DNA of 29,589 nt. Source: Oscillospiraceae bacterium (GTDB lineage Bacteria; Bacillota; Clostridia; Oscillospirales; Oscillospiraceae). Shown piece by piece: positions 22,971 to 29,589 of this stretch (position 1 is the first letter of the stretch; every line of letters begins with the position of its first letter). Under the pieces are notes generated by a model. It had not been told where the DNA came from, searched no databases, and saw only the letters and a list, made by a program, of their open reading frames with translations. Position numbers and translations under genes: made by a program. The stretch lies in NCBI GenBank assembly GCA_031272845.1, contig JAISTA010000067.1, forward strand, positions 1 through 29,589, read 5' to 3'.

Positions 22971-24809
22971 ATGGCATTCAAGACACAATCAGACACACCG
23001 GGTTCCGAGACCCACGCGGCGGAGAGCCTCACCCACGGCGCAAAGGACGCTGCTCTGGCGGCGGGACGCGCTACCGAAAAAGCTGCGCACCAATTCAAAA
23101 CTGCACAGTCTGCGTTCGCACCGAAGGTCGAGCCTAACGCAACGAGCTTCAAGACCGCCGCGCCGATGGGCGCGGCAAAGAAGACTGCTGGCGCGGCGGC
23201 GGGCGCGGGACGGCTTGCACAAGACGCGCTTATGAAAGCTAACTCGTCAGCTCAAAGCGCGGACTATAGCGGCTCATCAGACGAAAGCGACGCGGCCGAC
23301 AGCCTTGTCGGTTACGGCAAACGCGGCGCGCAAACGGCGGTTCGCGGTGCGGCGTGGAGCGCGGATAAACTCAAGAACAAAGCCGGGAACAAGCTCCAAA
23401 ACGCGGCGATGAAGAAAGCGCAGCAGGGCGGCTTTAAGGCGGCTAAATCCGCGGGAAAAGGCGCGCAGGCCGGCTTCAAAACCACCCAAGGTGTCGGTAA
23501 AACAGCACAAACAGCCGGCAAAACCGCACAAGCCGGCGGCAAGGCAGCCGTGCAGACCGCGCAAACTTCGGCAAAGCTCGCCCAACGCGCGGCGCAGGCG
23601 GCGGCACACGCCGCAAAAGCCGCCGCCAAGGCCGCACAGGCTGCCGCAAAAGCGGTTGCCGCTGCTGTCAAAGCGGCCGTCGCGGCGATACAGAGCGTTG
23701 CGGCCTTAATCGCCGCAGCGGGAATTCCCGCGCTTATCATCATTTGCGCGATTGCGCTGCTCGGCGCGATTATTGGCTTTGTGGCGTGGTTTACGGGCAA
23801 TGACTCCGACGACACCGCCGCGCTGCAAACTGCCGTGCAGGAAATAAACGCTGACTACAACACGAAAATCTCGGAGCTTCGAAACGAAGCGGGCGATTAT
23901 GACGCTTACGAGCTGCGCGGCGGAGCTGTTGCGTGGAAAGACGTGCTGGCGGTCTATCTTGTCCTTCAGGAGTCGGCGTACGACAATCCGGGTGACGATG
24001 AATTTGCCCCAAAAGATGTGTTTTTTGGAGAGGACAGCAAAGCGACGCTCTCTGAAATCTTTTGGGAAATGAACAAAATCTCGCATACATTAAGCGAGAA
24101 AACCGTAAAAAAAGAAGTCCCTGTGCTGAACGAGGAGGGCAGGCAAATTCGTGACGCTGACGGCAATCCGGTGACGACAATTGTCGAGGTCACGGAGGTC
24201 ACGCTCGTCATCACGGTGTGGCATGAGGACGCAATGAGTTACGCTTTTACGCACGGCTTCACCATTGAGCAGCGTCTCCGGCTTGCCGAGCTGCTGTCCC
24301 CTGACTACGGCGAGCTGTGGCGCATGGTGCTTTACGGTTTCGGCGGCGGCGCGGGCGACATTGTGGCGGTTGCGCTCGCGCAGGTCGGCAACACCGGCGG
24401 CACTTACTGGACGTGGTACGGCTACGGCTACGCGGTCAATTGGTGCGTTATTTTTGTCAGCTGGTGCGCGAATGCGTGCGGCTACATCGACAGCGACGTT
24501 TTGTCTAAACAGCAGAACGCGAACGCGGCTGCTGCGTGGTTCATCGAGCGCGGACAGTGGCACGTGTCGGGCTACGAAAATCCCGGCGGCTACGAACCAA
24601 AGCCCGGCGACATCATCTTTTATGATTGGGACAGGAGTAATTCCGACCCGTACGAACACGTCGCGATTGTCGAGCGCTATGAGGACGGGCGGGTGTACAC
24701 CGTCGGCGGCAACCAGGGCAGCTCCGACGCGGCGGGCAACCACGTGACGCAGGGTTCGATTGGGATTAACGACGCACGGATTCGCGGGTACGGCGTGCCG
24801 GCGTATTGA
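22971..24809 (+). CDS. Membrane-anchored CHAP-domain cell-wall hydrolase
   Basis: 612 aa, ATG 22971 after AGGAG. Residues 1-235 are cytoplasmic, Ala/Lys/Gln-rich with many short repeats (GKTAQ, AAKAA), probably helical. Residues about 240-270 form the membrane segment. An extracellular linker follows to about 450, and then a CHAP domain with Cys492 (NWCVIFVSWC) and His563 (YEHVAIVE). CHAP enzymes cleave peptidoglycan as amidase or endopeptidase, and in conjugation open the wall for the channel (VirB1-like role). No lysozyme domain is visible, so it is a one-enzyme version of the usual CwlT-type protein. Confidence 0.88.
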   Translation: MAFKTQSDTPGSETHAAESLTHGAKDAALAAGRATEKAAHQFKTAQSAFAPKVEPNATSFKTAAPMGAAKKTAGAAAGAGRLAQDALMKANSSAQSADYSGSSDESDAADSLVGYGKRGAQTAVRGAAWSADKLKNKAGNKLQNAAMKKAQQGGFKAAKSAGKGAQAGFKTTQGVGKTAQTAGKTAQAGGKAAVQTAQTSAKLAQRAAQAAAHAAKAAAKAAQAAAKAVAAAVKAAVAAIQSVAALIAAAGIPALIIICAIALLGAIIGFVAWFTGNDSDDTAALQTAVQEINADYNTKISELRNEAGDYDAYELRGGAVAWKDVLAVYLVLQESAYDNPGDDEFAPKDVFFGEDSKATLSEIFWEMNKISHTLSEKTVKKEVPVLNEEGRQIRDADGNPVTTIVEVTEVTLVITVWHEDAMSYAFTHGFTIEQRLRLAELLSPDYGELWRMVLYGFGGGAGDIVAVALAQVGNTGGTYWTWYGYGYAVNWCVIFVSWCANACGYIDSDVLSKQQNANAAAAWFIERGQWHVSGYENPGGYEPKPGDIIFYDWDRSNSDPYEHVAIVERYEDGRVYTVGGNQGSSDAAGNHVTQGSIGINDARIRGYGVPAY

Positions 24810-24856
24810 GGCGGTGCGGACAAAACACAATAATATTGATACATAGGGAGAAAACA

Positions 24857-25300
24857 ATGGATACTGAAACACAAAAGCTATATGAGTATGCGATGAAGCC
24901 GCTGCGCGAGACGGCTTGTCGCGCAGCAATCCCCAATGAGTTGTTAAGACGCGCCGAAAACGCGCTTGATTGCGCTGGACAATTCCTTGCGAGTATGTTA
25001 TTATCTCAGCGAGGCGATATTCAGATTTAAGAAATACCGTATGAACTGCGAAGAGGCAACAAAACTATTTGGGCGTGTGCTGTTCGCGCAATACGAAACA
25101 GCGTTCCGGAGCGTCTTGCCGAAATCTTCAAGCTGCGCTGGAGTGACATTTGCAATTCAAAGACATCACCTACCGAAAAAGAAACGCTGATTTCTGTGGT
25201 GTTTTACATCGTAAGCACTTACGCAAAAGATAACAATTATGTTCGGCAGTTATGGCAAGAACTCTGCGACGCTGTCGGATTAGATGAGCGAAGCGATTAG
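24857..25300 (+). pseudogene. Frameshifted gene of unknown function (about 147 codons)
   Basis: ATG 24857 follows GGGAG. The frame runs 57 codons to TAA 25028-25030. In frame +1 the stretch about 24990-25110 reads naturally (YYLSEAIFRFKKYRMNCEEA, FGRVLFAQYETAF). The original frame then resumes with PERLAEIFKLRWSDI and stays open to TAG 25298-25300 (KDNNYVRQLWQELCDAVGLD). The pieces fit one soluble helical protein broken by two compensating shifts. I do not recognise the family. A 57-aa product could still be made. Confidence 0.6.
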
Positions 25301-25313
25301 CAACCCGCGTGGG

Positions 25314-25357
25314 CGCGGCAGGCAGAAAAACTCTGTCTGCCGCGTCCTCTTTTTTTG
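25314..25357 (+). terminator. Strong terminator closing the transfer region
   Basis: A 13-bp stem with one G-T pair (25314-25326 with 25332-25344) has a 5-nt loop and a T-rich tail ending in seven T. It probably marks the end of the element's long transcript. Confidence 0.9.
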
Positions 25358-25410
25358 TTTGTCGGCTCACAGGGTTTTCTTTCGCGCTGTGAAAGCGTCA
25401 GTGTTTATTA

Positions 25411-25467
25411 AGTTCACACAATATTTACATTTGCATGTGTGAACTACAAACGCGGGTATGCTATACT
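25411..25467 (+). promoter_or_regulatory. Promoter with overlapping inverted-repeat operator
   Basis: An extended -10 (TGcTATACT, 25459-25467) has a weak -35 GTGAAC (25439-25444). The -35 lies in the right arm of a perfect 10-bp inverted repeat, AGTTCACACA (25411-25420) and TGTGTGAACT (25436-25445). This looks like a regulator-controlled promoter that reads into the gene-free stretch to the right. Confidence 0.6.
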
Positions 25468-25469
25468 GA

Positions 25470-25800
25470 CTGCAAGAGGCAAGGAAAATCGCCACGCCTC
25501 GACAATTGAATAGCGCACCCGCCGGAAAATACAGGAGCTTATATTTGCATTGTGCCATGACCTCAGACAAAGACCTGAGCGAGCGCGAGCGTGCCACGAC
25601 GCAAACCGCAAGGCTTGCAGAGCGCGTCCAGTCAAGGCAGGTCTGAAAATACGTGGTGACAGGTATACGTCCAACTGTGCGTTGATTCGCCTGGGCGGCA
25701 TCACAGGAAGCGGACGAAAGACAAGGTTGCGGGGCGTGCGCGCAAATGTTTGATATTATCTCTCCGCCGGATACGGCGAAAGCCTATGTCCGGCGGAGAG
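25470..25800 (+). ncRNA. Possible structured non-coding RNA
   Basis: About 330 bp follow the promoter with no convincing gene on either strand. Complementary segments suggest a fold: GCGCAC (25513-25518) with GTGCGC (25736-25741), a local stem around 25561-25579 (CTCAG/CTGAG), and a perfect 12-bp hairpin with inner GAAA loop at 25760-25800. No known RNA class is recognised (not tRNA, RNase P, tmRNA or SRP by their conserved motifs). The element-chromosome junction could equally lie here. Confidence 0.4.
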
Positions 25801-25910
25801 GTTATGAGAAGCGCTGAGAATTACGTGTAGATATGAACGTTTTTTCACGGCTGTTTCTATTTGCGAAAAAACCCTACAAAAACTTTACACCGAGAAACCT
25901 CCTCCCGCAC
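25801..25910. other. Gene-free spacer
   Basis: I see no gene, promoter or repeat in these 110 bp. Together with 25358-25800 they probably include the right end of the element, but no attachment core can be identified without the left end. Confidence 0.4.
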
Positions 25911-25958
25911 TTGACATTTGCCCGCGCGCGTAGTATTATAAGCTTATAATGAATTATA
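25911..25958 (+). promoter_or_regulatory. Thiolase promoter with palindromic operators
   Basis: Consensus TTGACA (25911-25916), 17-bp spacer, TATTAT (25934-25939). A perfect 16-bp palindrome ATTATAAGCTTATAAT (25935-25950) covers the -10 and start site, and a second palindrome TATAATGAATTATA (25945-25958) overlaps it. This suggests repression by a dimeric regulator. Confidence 0.8.
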
Positions 25959-25987
25959 GTGCGGTTTTTGGGACTTATTTTCCGCAC
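25959..25987 (+). promoter_or_regulatory. Leader hairpin of the thiolase mRNA
   Basis: GTGCGG (25959-25964) pairs with CCGCAC (25982-25987) around a T-rich loop, in the roughly 90-nt leader. It is short and not followed by a T-run. It may only protect the 5' end. Confidence 0.4.
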
Positions 25988-26040
25988 CATTCAAAATATA
26001 CTCAATAAAAAACGATACAAATTTCCGGAGGAATCAATTA

Positions 26041-27222
26041 ATGTCAGATATTTTTCTCGTGTCGTGCGTGCGCACGGCAATAGGCTCATTCGGCGGCGCG
26101 CTCAAGGACGTTCCGGCGGCAAAGCTCGGCGAAATTGCGGCTAAAAGCGCAATTGAGCGCGCGGGTATCCCGGCGGACGCAATCGACGAGGTCATCTTCG
26201 GCTGCGTTTTAACGGCGGGTCTCGGCCAGAACGTCGCCCGTCAGGTCTCTGTCGGAGCGGGACTTCCTGTTGAAACGCCGTCCTACACCGTCGGTATGGT
26301 GTGCGGCTCGGGTATGAAAACCGTTATCGAGGGCGCGCGCGCAATCGCGGCGGGAGACGCGCAGGTGGTGCTCTGCGGCGGAACCGAAAATATGTCGGCC
26401 GCTCCCTATACGATTCCTGCGGCACGCTACGGCGCGAGAATGGGCAACGGAAAAATCATCGACACAATGGTCAACGACGGCCTGACGGACGTTTTTGCGG
26501 GCTATCACATGGGTATCACGGCGGAAAACCTTTGCGACAAATACGGCATCACGCGCGAGGAGCTGGACGCGTTTTCCCTGTCGTCACAGCAGAAAACCGC
26601 AGCAGCGCAGAAAGCCGGAAAATTTGACGACGAGATTGTTCCCGTGCCCGTCAAGGTCAAAAAGGAAATCGTGGACTTCAAGACAGACGAGTTCCCGCGC
26701 GAAACAACGGCGGAAGCGCTCGCTAAGCTCAAGCCCGCGTTCAAGCCGGACGGCGGACGCGTCACGGCGGGCAACGCCTCCGGAATCAACGACGGCGCGG
26801 CGGCTATCATCCTTGCGTCAAGCGAAGCTGTTGCAAAGTACAACCTCAAGCCGCTTGCAAAGCTCGTTTCCTGGGGACAGGGCGGCGTTGACCCGGCGAT
26901 TATGGGCGTAGGCCCTGTTCCGGCGACGAAAAACGCGCTTGAAAAAGCCGGACTTACGGTTGCGGAGCTCGACCTGATCGAGGCTAACGAGGCGTTTGCG
27001 GCGCAGTCTATCGCGGTTGCGCGCGACCTTGGGTTTGATATGGCAAAGGTCAACGTAAACGGCGGAGCAATCTCGCTCGGTCACCCTGTCGGAGCCTCCG
27101 GCGCACGCATTATCGTGTCGCTTATTCACGAAATGCAAAAGCGCCCCGAGGTAAAGCGCGGACTTGCCACGCTGTGCATCGGCGGCGGAATGGGCGTCGC
27201 GACAATCTGGGAAAAAGCATAG
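26041..27222 (+). CDS. thlA: Acetyl-CoA C-acetyltransferase (thiolase)
   Basis: 393 aa, ATG 26041 after CGGAGG. Catalytic Cys88 is in GMVCGSGMK, His348 in SLGHPVGASGAR and Cys379 in LCIGGGMG, and the length is the family's usual one. It condenses two acetyl-CoA to acetoacetyl-CoA, the first step of butyrate formation in clostridia, in the cytoplasm. No other butyrate genes follow, so it is a single-gene unit with its own regulated promoter. It looks chromosomal rather than part of the element. Confidence 0.95.
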   Translation: MSDIFLVSCVRTAIGSFGGALKDVPAAKLGEIAAKSAIERAGIPADAIDEVIFGCVLTAGLGQNVARQVSVGAGLPVETPSYTVGMVCGSGMKTVIEGARAIAAGDAQVVLCGGTENMSAAPYTIPAARYGARMGNGKIIDTMVNDGLTDVFAGYHMGITAENLCDKYGITREELDAFSLSSQQKTAAAQKAGKFDDEIVPVPVKVKKEIVDFKTDEFPRETTAEALAKLKPAFKPDGGRVTAGNASGINDGAAAIILASSEAVAKYNLKPLAKLVSWGQGGVDPAIMGVGPVPATKNALEKAGLTVAELDLIEANEAFAAQSIAVARDLGFDMAKVNVNGGAISLGHPVGASGARIIVSLIHEMQKRPEVKRGLATLCIGGGMGVATIWEKA

Positions 27223-27234
27223 GCTTACCTTTTT

Positions 27235-27266
27235 GCAGTGCAACGGTAAACACACCGTTGTACTGC
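27235..27266 (+). terminator. Hairpin after the thiolase gene
   Basis: A 13-bp stem with one G-T pair (27235-27247 with 27254-27266) and 6-nt loop, but only A/T-mixed sequence after it. Probable, not canonical, terminator. Confidence 0.6.
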
Positions 27267-27315
27267 CGAAAAGTATTATTATAAACCAGCGGATTTTGCG
27301 CCGAGGATAATTTTT

Positions 27316-28428
27316 ACGTCAAAAGATAAAGCAAAAAACTTCAAAACCTCAATCGGAGGTCAGGCGCTCATTGAGGGCGTTATGATGCGCGGGCCGGAAA
27401 AGCTCGCGATAGCGGTTCGCAACCCCGCCGGGCAGATTATCCTGAAAACGGAGGAGCTGCTTTCGCAAAAAAGCCGCAGTAAAATCCTCAAGTGGCCGTT
27501 TATCCGCGGCGTTGTGAATTTCGGCTCGTCTATGGTCTGCGGCGTAAAGTCGCTGATGTATTCGGCTGAAATTGCTATGCCGGACGAGACGGAGGAAGCA
27601 CTCGCGCCAAATTCCGGCGAAGGAGCGGATATTGCGGCGGCTGACCTTGCGGACACTCCGGAATTTGCCGAAGCGCAGGAAGCCGAAGCACACGCAGAGG
27701 CTATTTTCGCAGAAACGCAAGCCGAAACACCGTCTGCCGCGCCGTCAGAGGAACCAACCGTCAAGGCCGATTCAAAATCGGCGGACGCTGCCGAAAAAAA
27801 GAAGTCCGCGCAGGAAAAGGCCGTTGTCATAGGCTCAGTTGTGCTCGGCACGGGTCTTTCCGTAGTGCTTTTTATGCTGCTGCCGACTGTTATCGCCTCG
27901 CTTTTTTCAGGCCTTACCGAAAGCAGAATTCTGCGCAACCTGATTGAGGGCGTTATCCGCATTGTAATCTTTCTCGGGTACATTTCGCTGACCTCGCTTA
28001 TCTCCGATATGCGGCGCGTCTGGATGTATCACGGCGCGGAGCACAAGACGATTTTCTGCTACGAAAAGGGTCTTCCCCTCACGGTCGATAATTGCCGCGA
28101 AATGCCCCGCTGTCACCCGCGCTGCGGCACAAGCTTTATGTTTATCGTGATGATAATCAGCATACTTGTGTTCTCGGTCGTAAGCTGGAACGGCGTTTTA
28201 CAGAGAATTCTCCTGCGGCTCATTCTGCTGCCTGTTGTTGTTGCGATAAGCTACGAAATCATAAAGCTCGCCGGACGGTATGACAATATATTTACCCGAA
28301 TTGTCTCCGCGCCCGGAAAGGCGCTTCAGCGCCTGACGACGCGCGAGCCGGACGACAGTATGCTTGAGGTCGCAATCGCCGCGCTTGAGGCGGTAAAGCC
28401 TGCGGAGCGGGGGGCGGATCTATGGTGA
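27316..28428 (+). CDS. DUF1385 membrane protein, apparent ACG start
   Basis: 370 aa if translation begins at ACG 27316, 9 nt after GAGG. The family's conserved start (TSIGGQALIEGVMMRGPEKL) lies mostly upstream of the first ATG (27382), and SKDKAKNFK after the ACG fits the usual N-terminus. Further features are an acidic insert of about 80 residues (roughly 90-170), membrane segments near 180-205 and 212-232, YHGAEHKTIFCYEKGL, CHPRCGTSFMF, and two more hydrophobic stretches. Its function is unknown; in Firmicutes it often precedes prmC and prfA, as here with one gene between. Confidence 0.85.
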   Translation, partial: TSKDKAKNFKTSIGGQALIEGVMMRGPEKLAIAVRNPAGQIILKTEELLSQKSRSKILKWPFIRGVVNFGSSMVCGVKSLMYSAEIAMPDETEEALAPNSGEGADIAAADLADTPEFAEAQEAEAHAEAIFAETQAETPSAAPSEEPTVKADSKSADAAEKKKSAQEKAVVIGSVVLGTGLSVVLFMLLPTVIASLFSGLTESRILRNLIEGVIRIVIFLGYISLTSLISDMRRVWMYHGAEHKTIFCYEKGLPLTVDNCREMPRCHPRCGTSFMFIVMIISILVFSVVSWNGVLQRILLRLILLPVVVAISYEIIKLAGRYDNIFTRIVSAPGKALQRLTTREPDDSMLEVAIAALEAVKPAERGADLW

Positions 28429-29405
28429 GCCGAAAATCAGGGAATATATCGTCTATTATGAAAAAATTCACGTCTCTGTTTGTTGCGGTGTTTGTTTTTT
28501 CGGCGATTTTTGTCACGGCAAGCGCGGATTCCGGACCGAAACCGTCAATAACCGTCAAGGCGCAAAACCTGCCCAAGGGCGAGGTTTATATGGACTTGCT
28601 GGTGTATGCGCTGGACTACGACGAATATGTCTCTAACGGCGACGACTGGACGTTTAGCGGCGTTACGCGGCAGTACAAAGAAGGCAAATACAACGGCGAA
28701 ATGTTCCGGCTGCTGAGTGATTACGCTATTGACGATTGGCGCGCGGCGCTCGCATCAGGCGCAAGGAGACTGCTCAGCGGCGATATCGTCTGTGATGTTT
28801 CCTATGACGGCTTTGCCAAAATGGAATACGGTTATATGGATGTACCGGACGTGTTCCCAATAATCGTCGTAACAGAAAGCGGAGAGGTGCGCGTCTCGAA
28901 CACGGTTACAAAAAAAGCATTTCAGGCGATTGTTTCGTTTGACTACGCAAAAGCCGTCAGTCCCGAAGAGCTTTCGGCAAGCGAAACCGATTCTTACACT
29001 CCGGAGCTGCCGATAAGCGCGGCGGAATCCGGTCAATTCGGATACTATTTCAGGACATATTCGCTTCAATTTTTAGAGACCTGCGGCCTCACGCTCATAA
29101 TTGAAGGCATACTGCTGGCGCTGTTCAAGCTCGGCTCAAAGCGCAACTTGACTGTGTTTTTAGTTACCAATGTCGCAACTCAGCTTCTGCTTACGCTGAT
29201 TATCGCTTTTTGCGCTTTTTCCGCAGGCATTGGGGGCTTGGGCTATATTTATTTGCTGTTCTTTGCCGAGCTTATTATTTTCACCGTTGAAACGTTGATT
29301 TATGCTTCTCTGCTGAGGAGCGAGACTGTCAAACGGCGCGTACTGTACGCAATTATTGCAAACGCCGCGAGCTGCGCCCTCGGCTTTGCCGTACTTATAA
29401 GGTAG
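28422..29405 (+). CDS. Secreted-domain/four-TM membrane protein of unknown function
   Basis: 327 aa from ATG 28422 (GGGGCGGA just upstream, overlapping the DUF1385 stop); ATG 28458 would give a cleaner signal peptide (MKKFTSLFVAVFVFS... ending ASA) but has a distant ribosome site. An extracellular domain of about 200 residues rich in Asp/Tyr is followed by four hydrophobic segments in the last 110 residues. No family is recognised. Its position between DUF1385 and prmC suggests an ordinary chromosomal operon. Confidence 0.75.
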   Translation: MVSRKSGNISSIMKKFTSLFVAVFVFSAIFVTASADSGPKPSITVKAQNLPKGEVYMDLLVYALDYDEYVSNGDDWTFSGVTRQYKEGKYNGEMFRLLSDYAIDDWRAALASGARRLLSGDIVCDVSYDGFAKMEYGYMDVPDVFPIIVVTESGEVRVSNTVTKKAFQAIVSFDYAKAVSPEELSASETDSYTPELPISAAESGQFGYYFRTYSLQFLETCGLTLIIEGILLALFKLGSKRNLTVFLVTNVATQLLLTLIIAFCAFSAGIGGLGYIYLLFFAELIIFTVETLIYASLLRSETVKRRVLYAIIANAASCALGFAVLIR

Positions 29406-29412
29406 CGCGCTC

Positions 29413-29589
29413 TTGACTCTTTTTGAAGTCTACCGCTCTGTTATATCGCAATTACGCGCGGCCGGGATTGACGCATGTGAGACAGAAGCGCGGATAATCT
29501 GCTCGCATTTTTCGGGGCTTTCACCCGAAAGGCTCCTGCTGCTCCGAAACGGCGAGGCTGAGACTGCCGTGGCAAACAGTATTGCGGAG
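29413..29589 (+). CDS. prmC: PrmC (HemK) release-factor methyltransferase, N-terminal part
   Basis: The frame opens with TTG 29413 after AAGG and runs off the window (59 codons). The translation (TLFEVYRSVISQLRAAGID, then ETEARIICSHFSGLSPERLLLL) matches the helical N-terminal domain of PrmC, which binds class 1 release factors; the methyltransferase NPPY motif would lie beyond the edge. The TTG start is 7 bp after the preceding stop, consistent with operon transcription. Confidence 0.75.
   Translation, partial: MTLFEVYRSVISQLRAAGIDACETEARIICSHFSGLSPERLLLLRNGEAETAVANSIAE

Noticed and set aside
5589..25030. Stop-codon reassignment or read-through (TAG at 5589, TAA at 25028 followed by open frames)
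   Set aside because: The two cases use different stops, and clear genes in the window end with all three stops; remnants and frameshifts explain them better.
25100..25160. Tyrosine-recombinase-like phrase (EIFKLRWSDI) in the broken gene
   Set aside because: Resembles an integrase strand by chance; no catalytic Arg/His/Tyr set follows.
25444..25753. Small genes at the junction (86 codons minus strand, 67 codons plus strand)
   Set aside because: No ribosome sites, Arg/Ser-rich shadow-type composition; the structured-RNA reading is preferred.
25470..25800. tRNA, tmRNA, RNase P or SRP RNA
   Set aside because: None of the conserved core motifs of these RNAs could be found on either strand.

Overview
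The window reads as most of an integrative and conjugative element (ICE, Tn1549/CTn-like) of a Firmicute, probably a gut clostridium of the Oscillospiraceae/Eubacteriales type, followed on the right by chromosomal genes. The evidence for this is the conjugation gene set (MobC, MOBP-type relaxase, PcfB, VirD4/TraG, TrbL, PrgI, VirB4, CHAP hydrolase, RepA_N-type initiator, class B sortase), strong AGGAG ribosome sites, TGA used as stop, and a clostridial thiolase and DUF1385-prmC neighbourhood. All genes lie on the + strand. No integrase, excisionase or element regulator is in the window, so the left end of the element lies outside it.

Layout. 1-2970: the end of a Cna_B-repeat surface protein, a small unknown protein, an ArdC/LtrC-like protein with an intact HELAH motif, and a TTRAP-like small protein, closed by a terminator. 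2971-9210: a cargo block. It holds a polytopic membrane protein overlapping a ComEC-like MBL hydrolase, a small membrane protein, an overlapping trio (unknown, GNAT, unknown), and a two-gene Fic cassette with its own promoters and terminator. 9211-10621: a DUF3991/Toprim protein and a 380-bp non-coding region full of inverted repeats that is the best oriT candidate. 10622-20268: mobC, relaxase, pcfB, a second LtrC-like protein that has lost its zinc ligands, the coupling protein, a pilin-like small protein, TrbL/VirB6, PrgI/VirB3 and VirB4. 20295-21916: a membrane-anchored DUF1810 protein with a Cys-rich tail, translationally coupled to sortase B. 22029-24809: repA with three iterons inside the gene, then a membrane-anchored CHAP hydrolase. 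24857-25357: a frameshifted gene and the terminator that closes the transfer region. 25358-25910: a gene-free junction with a promoter/operator and RNA-like secondary structure. 25911-29589: chromosomal-looking genes (thiolase with a palindromic promoter, DUF1385 protein with an apparent ACG start, a secreted/membrane protein, and the start of prmC).

How it fits together. MobC and the relaxase would nick at oriT. PcfB and VirD4 would deliver the complex to a VirB2/3/4/6-type channel, and the CHAP enzyme would open the cell wall. Sortase B probably anchors the Cna_B protein, which carries a PPPDTA signal, on the cell surface. Iterons plus an AT-rich stretch in repA suggest that the excised circle can replicate. 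The least ordinary parts are the paired Fic genes (one lacking the catalytic His), the membrane protein + MBL pair, the protease-dead LtrC paralogue, the DUF1810 fusion and the unassigned structured stretch at the junction.
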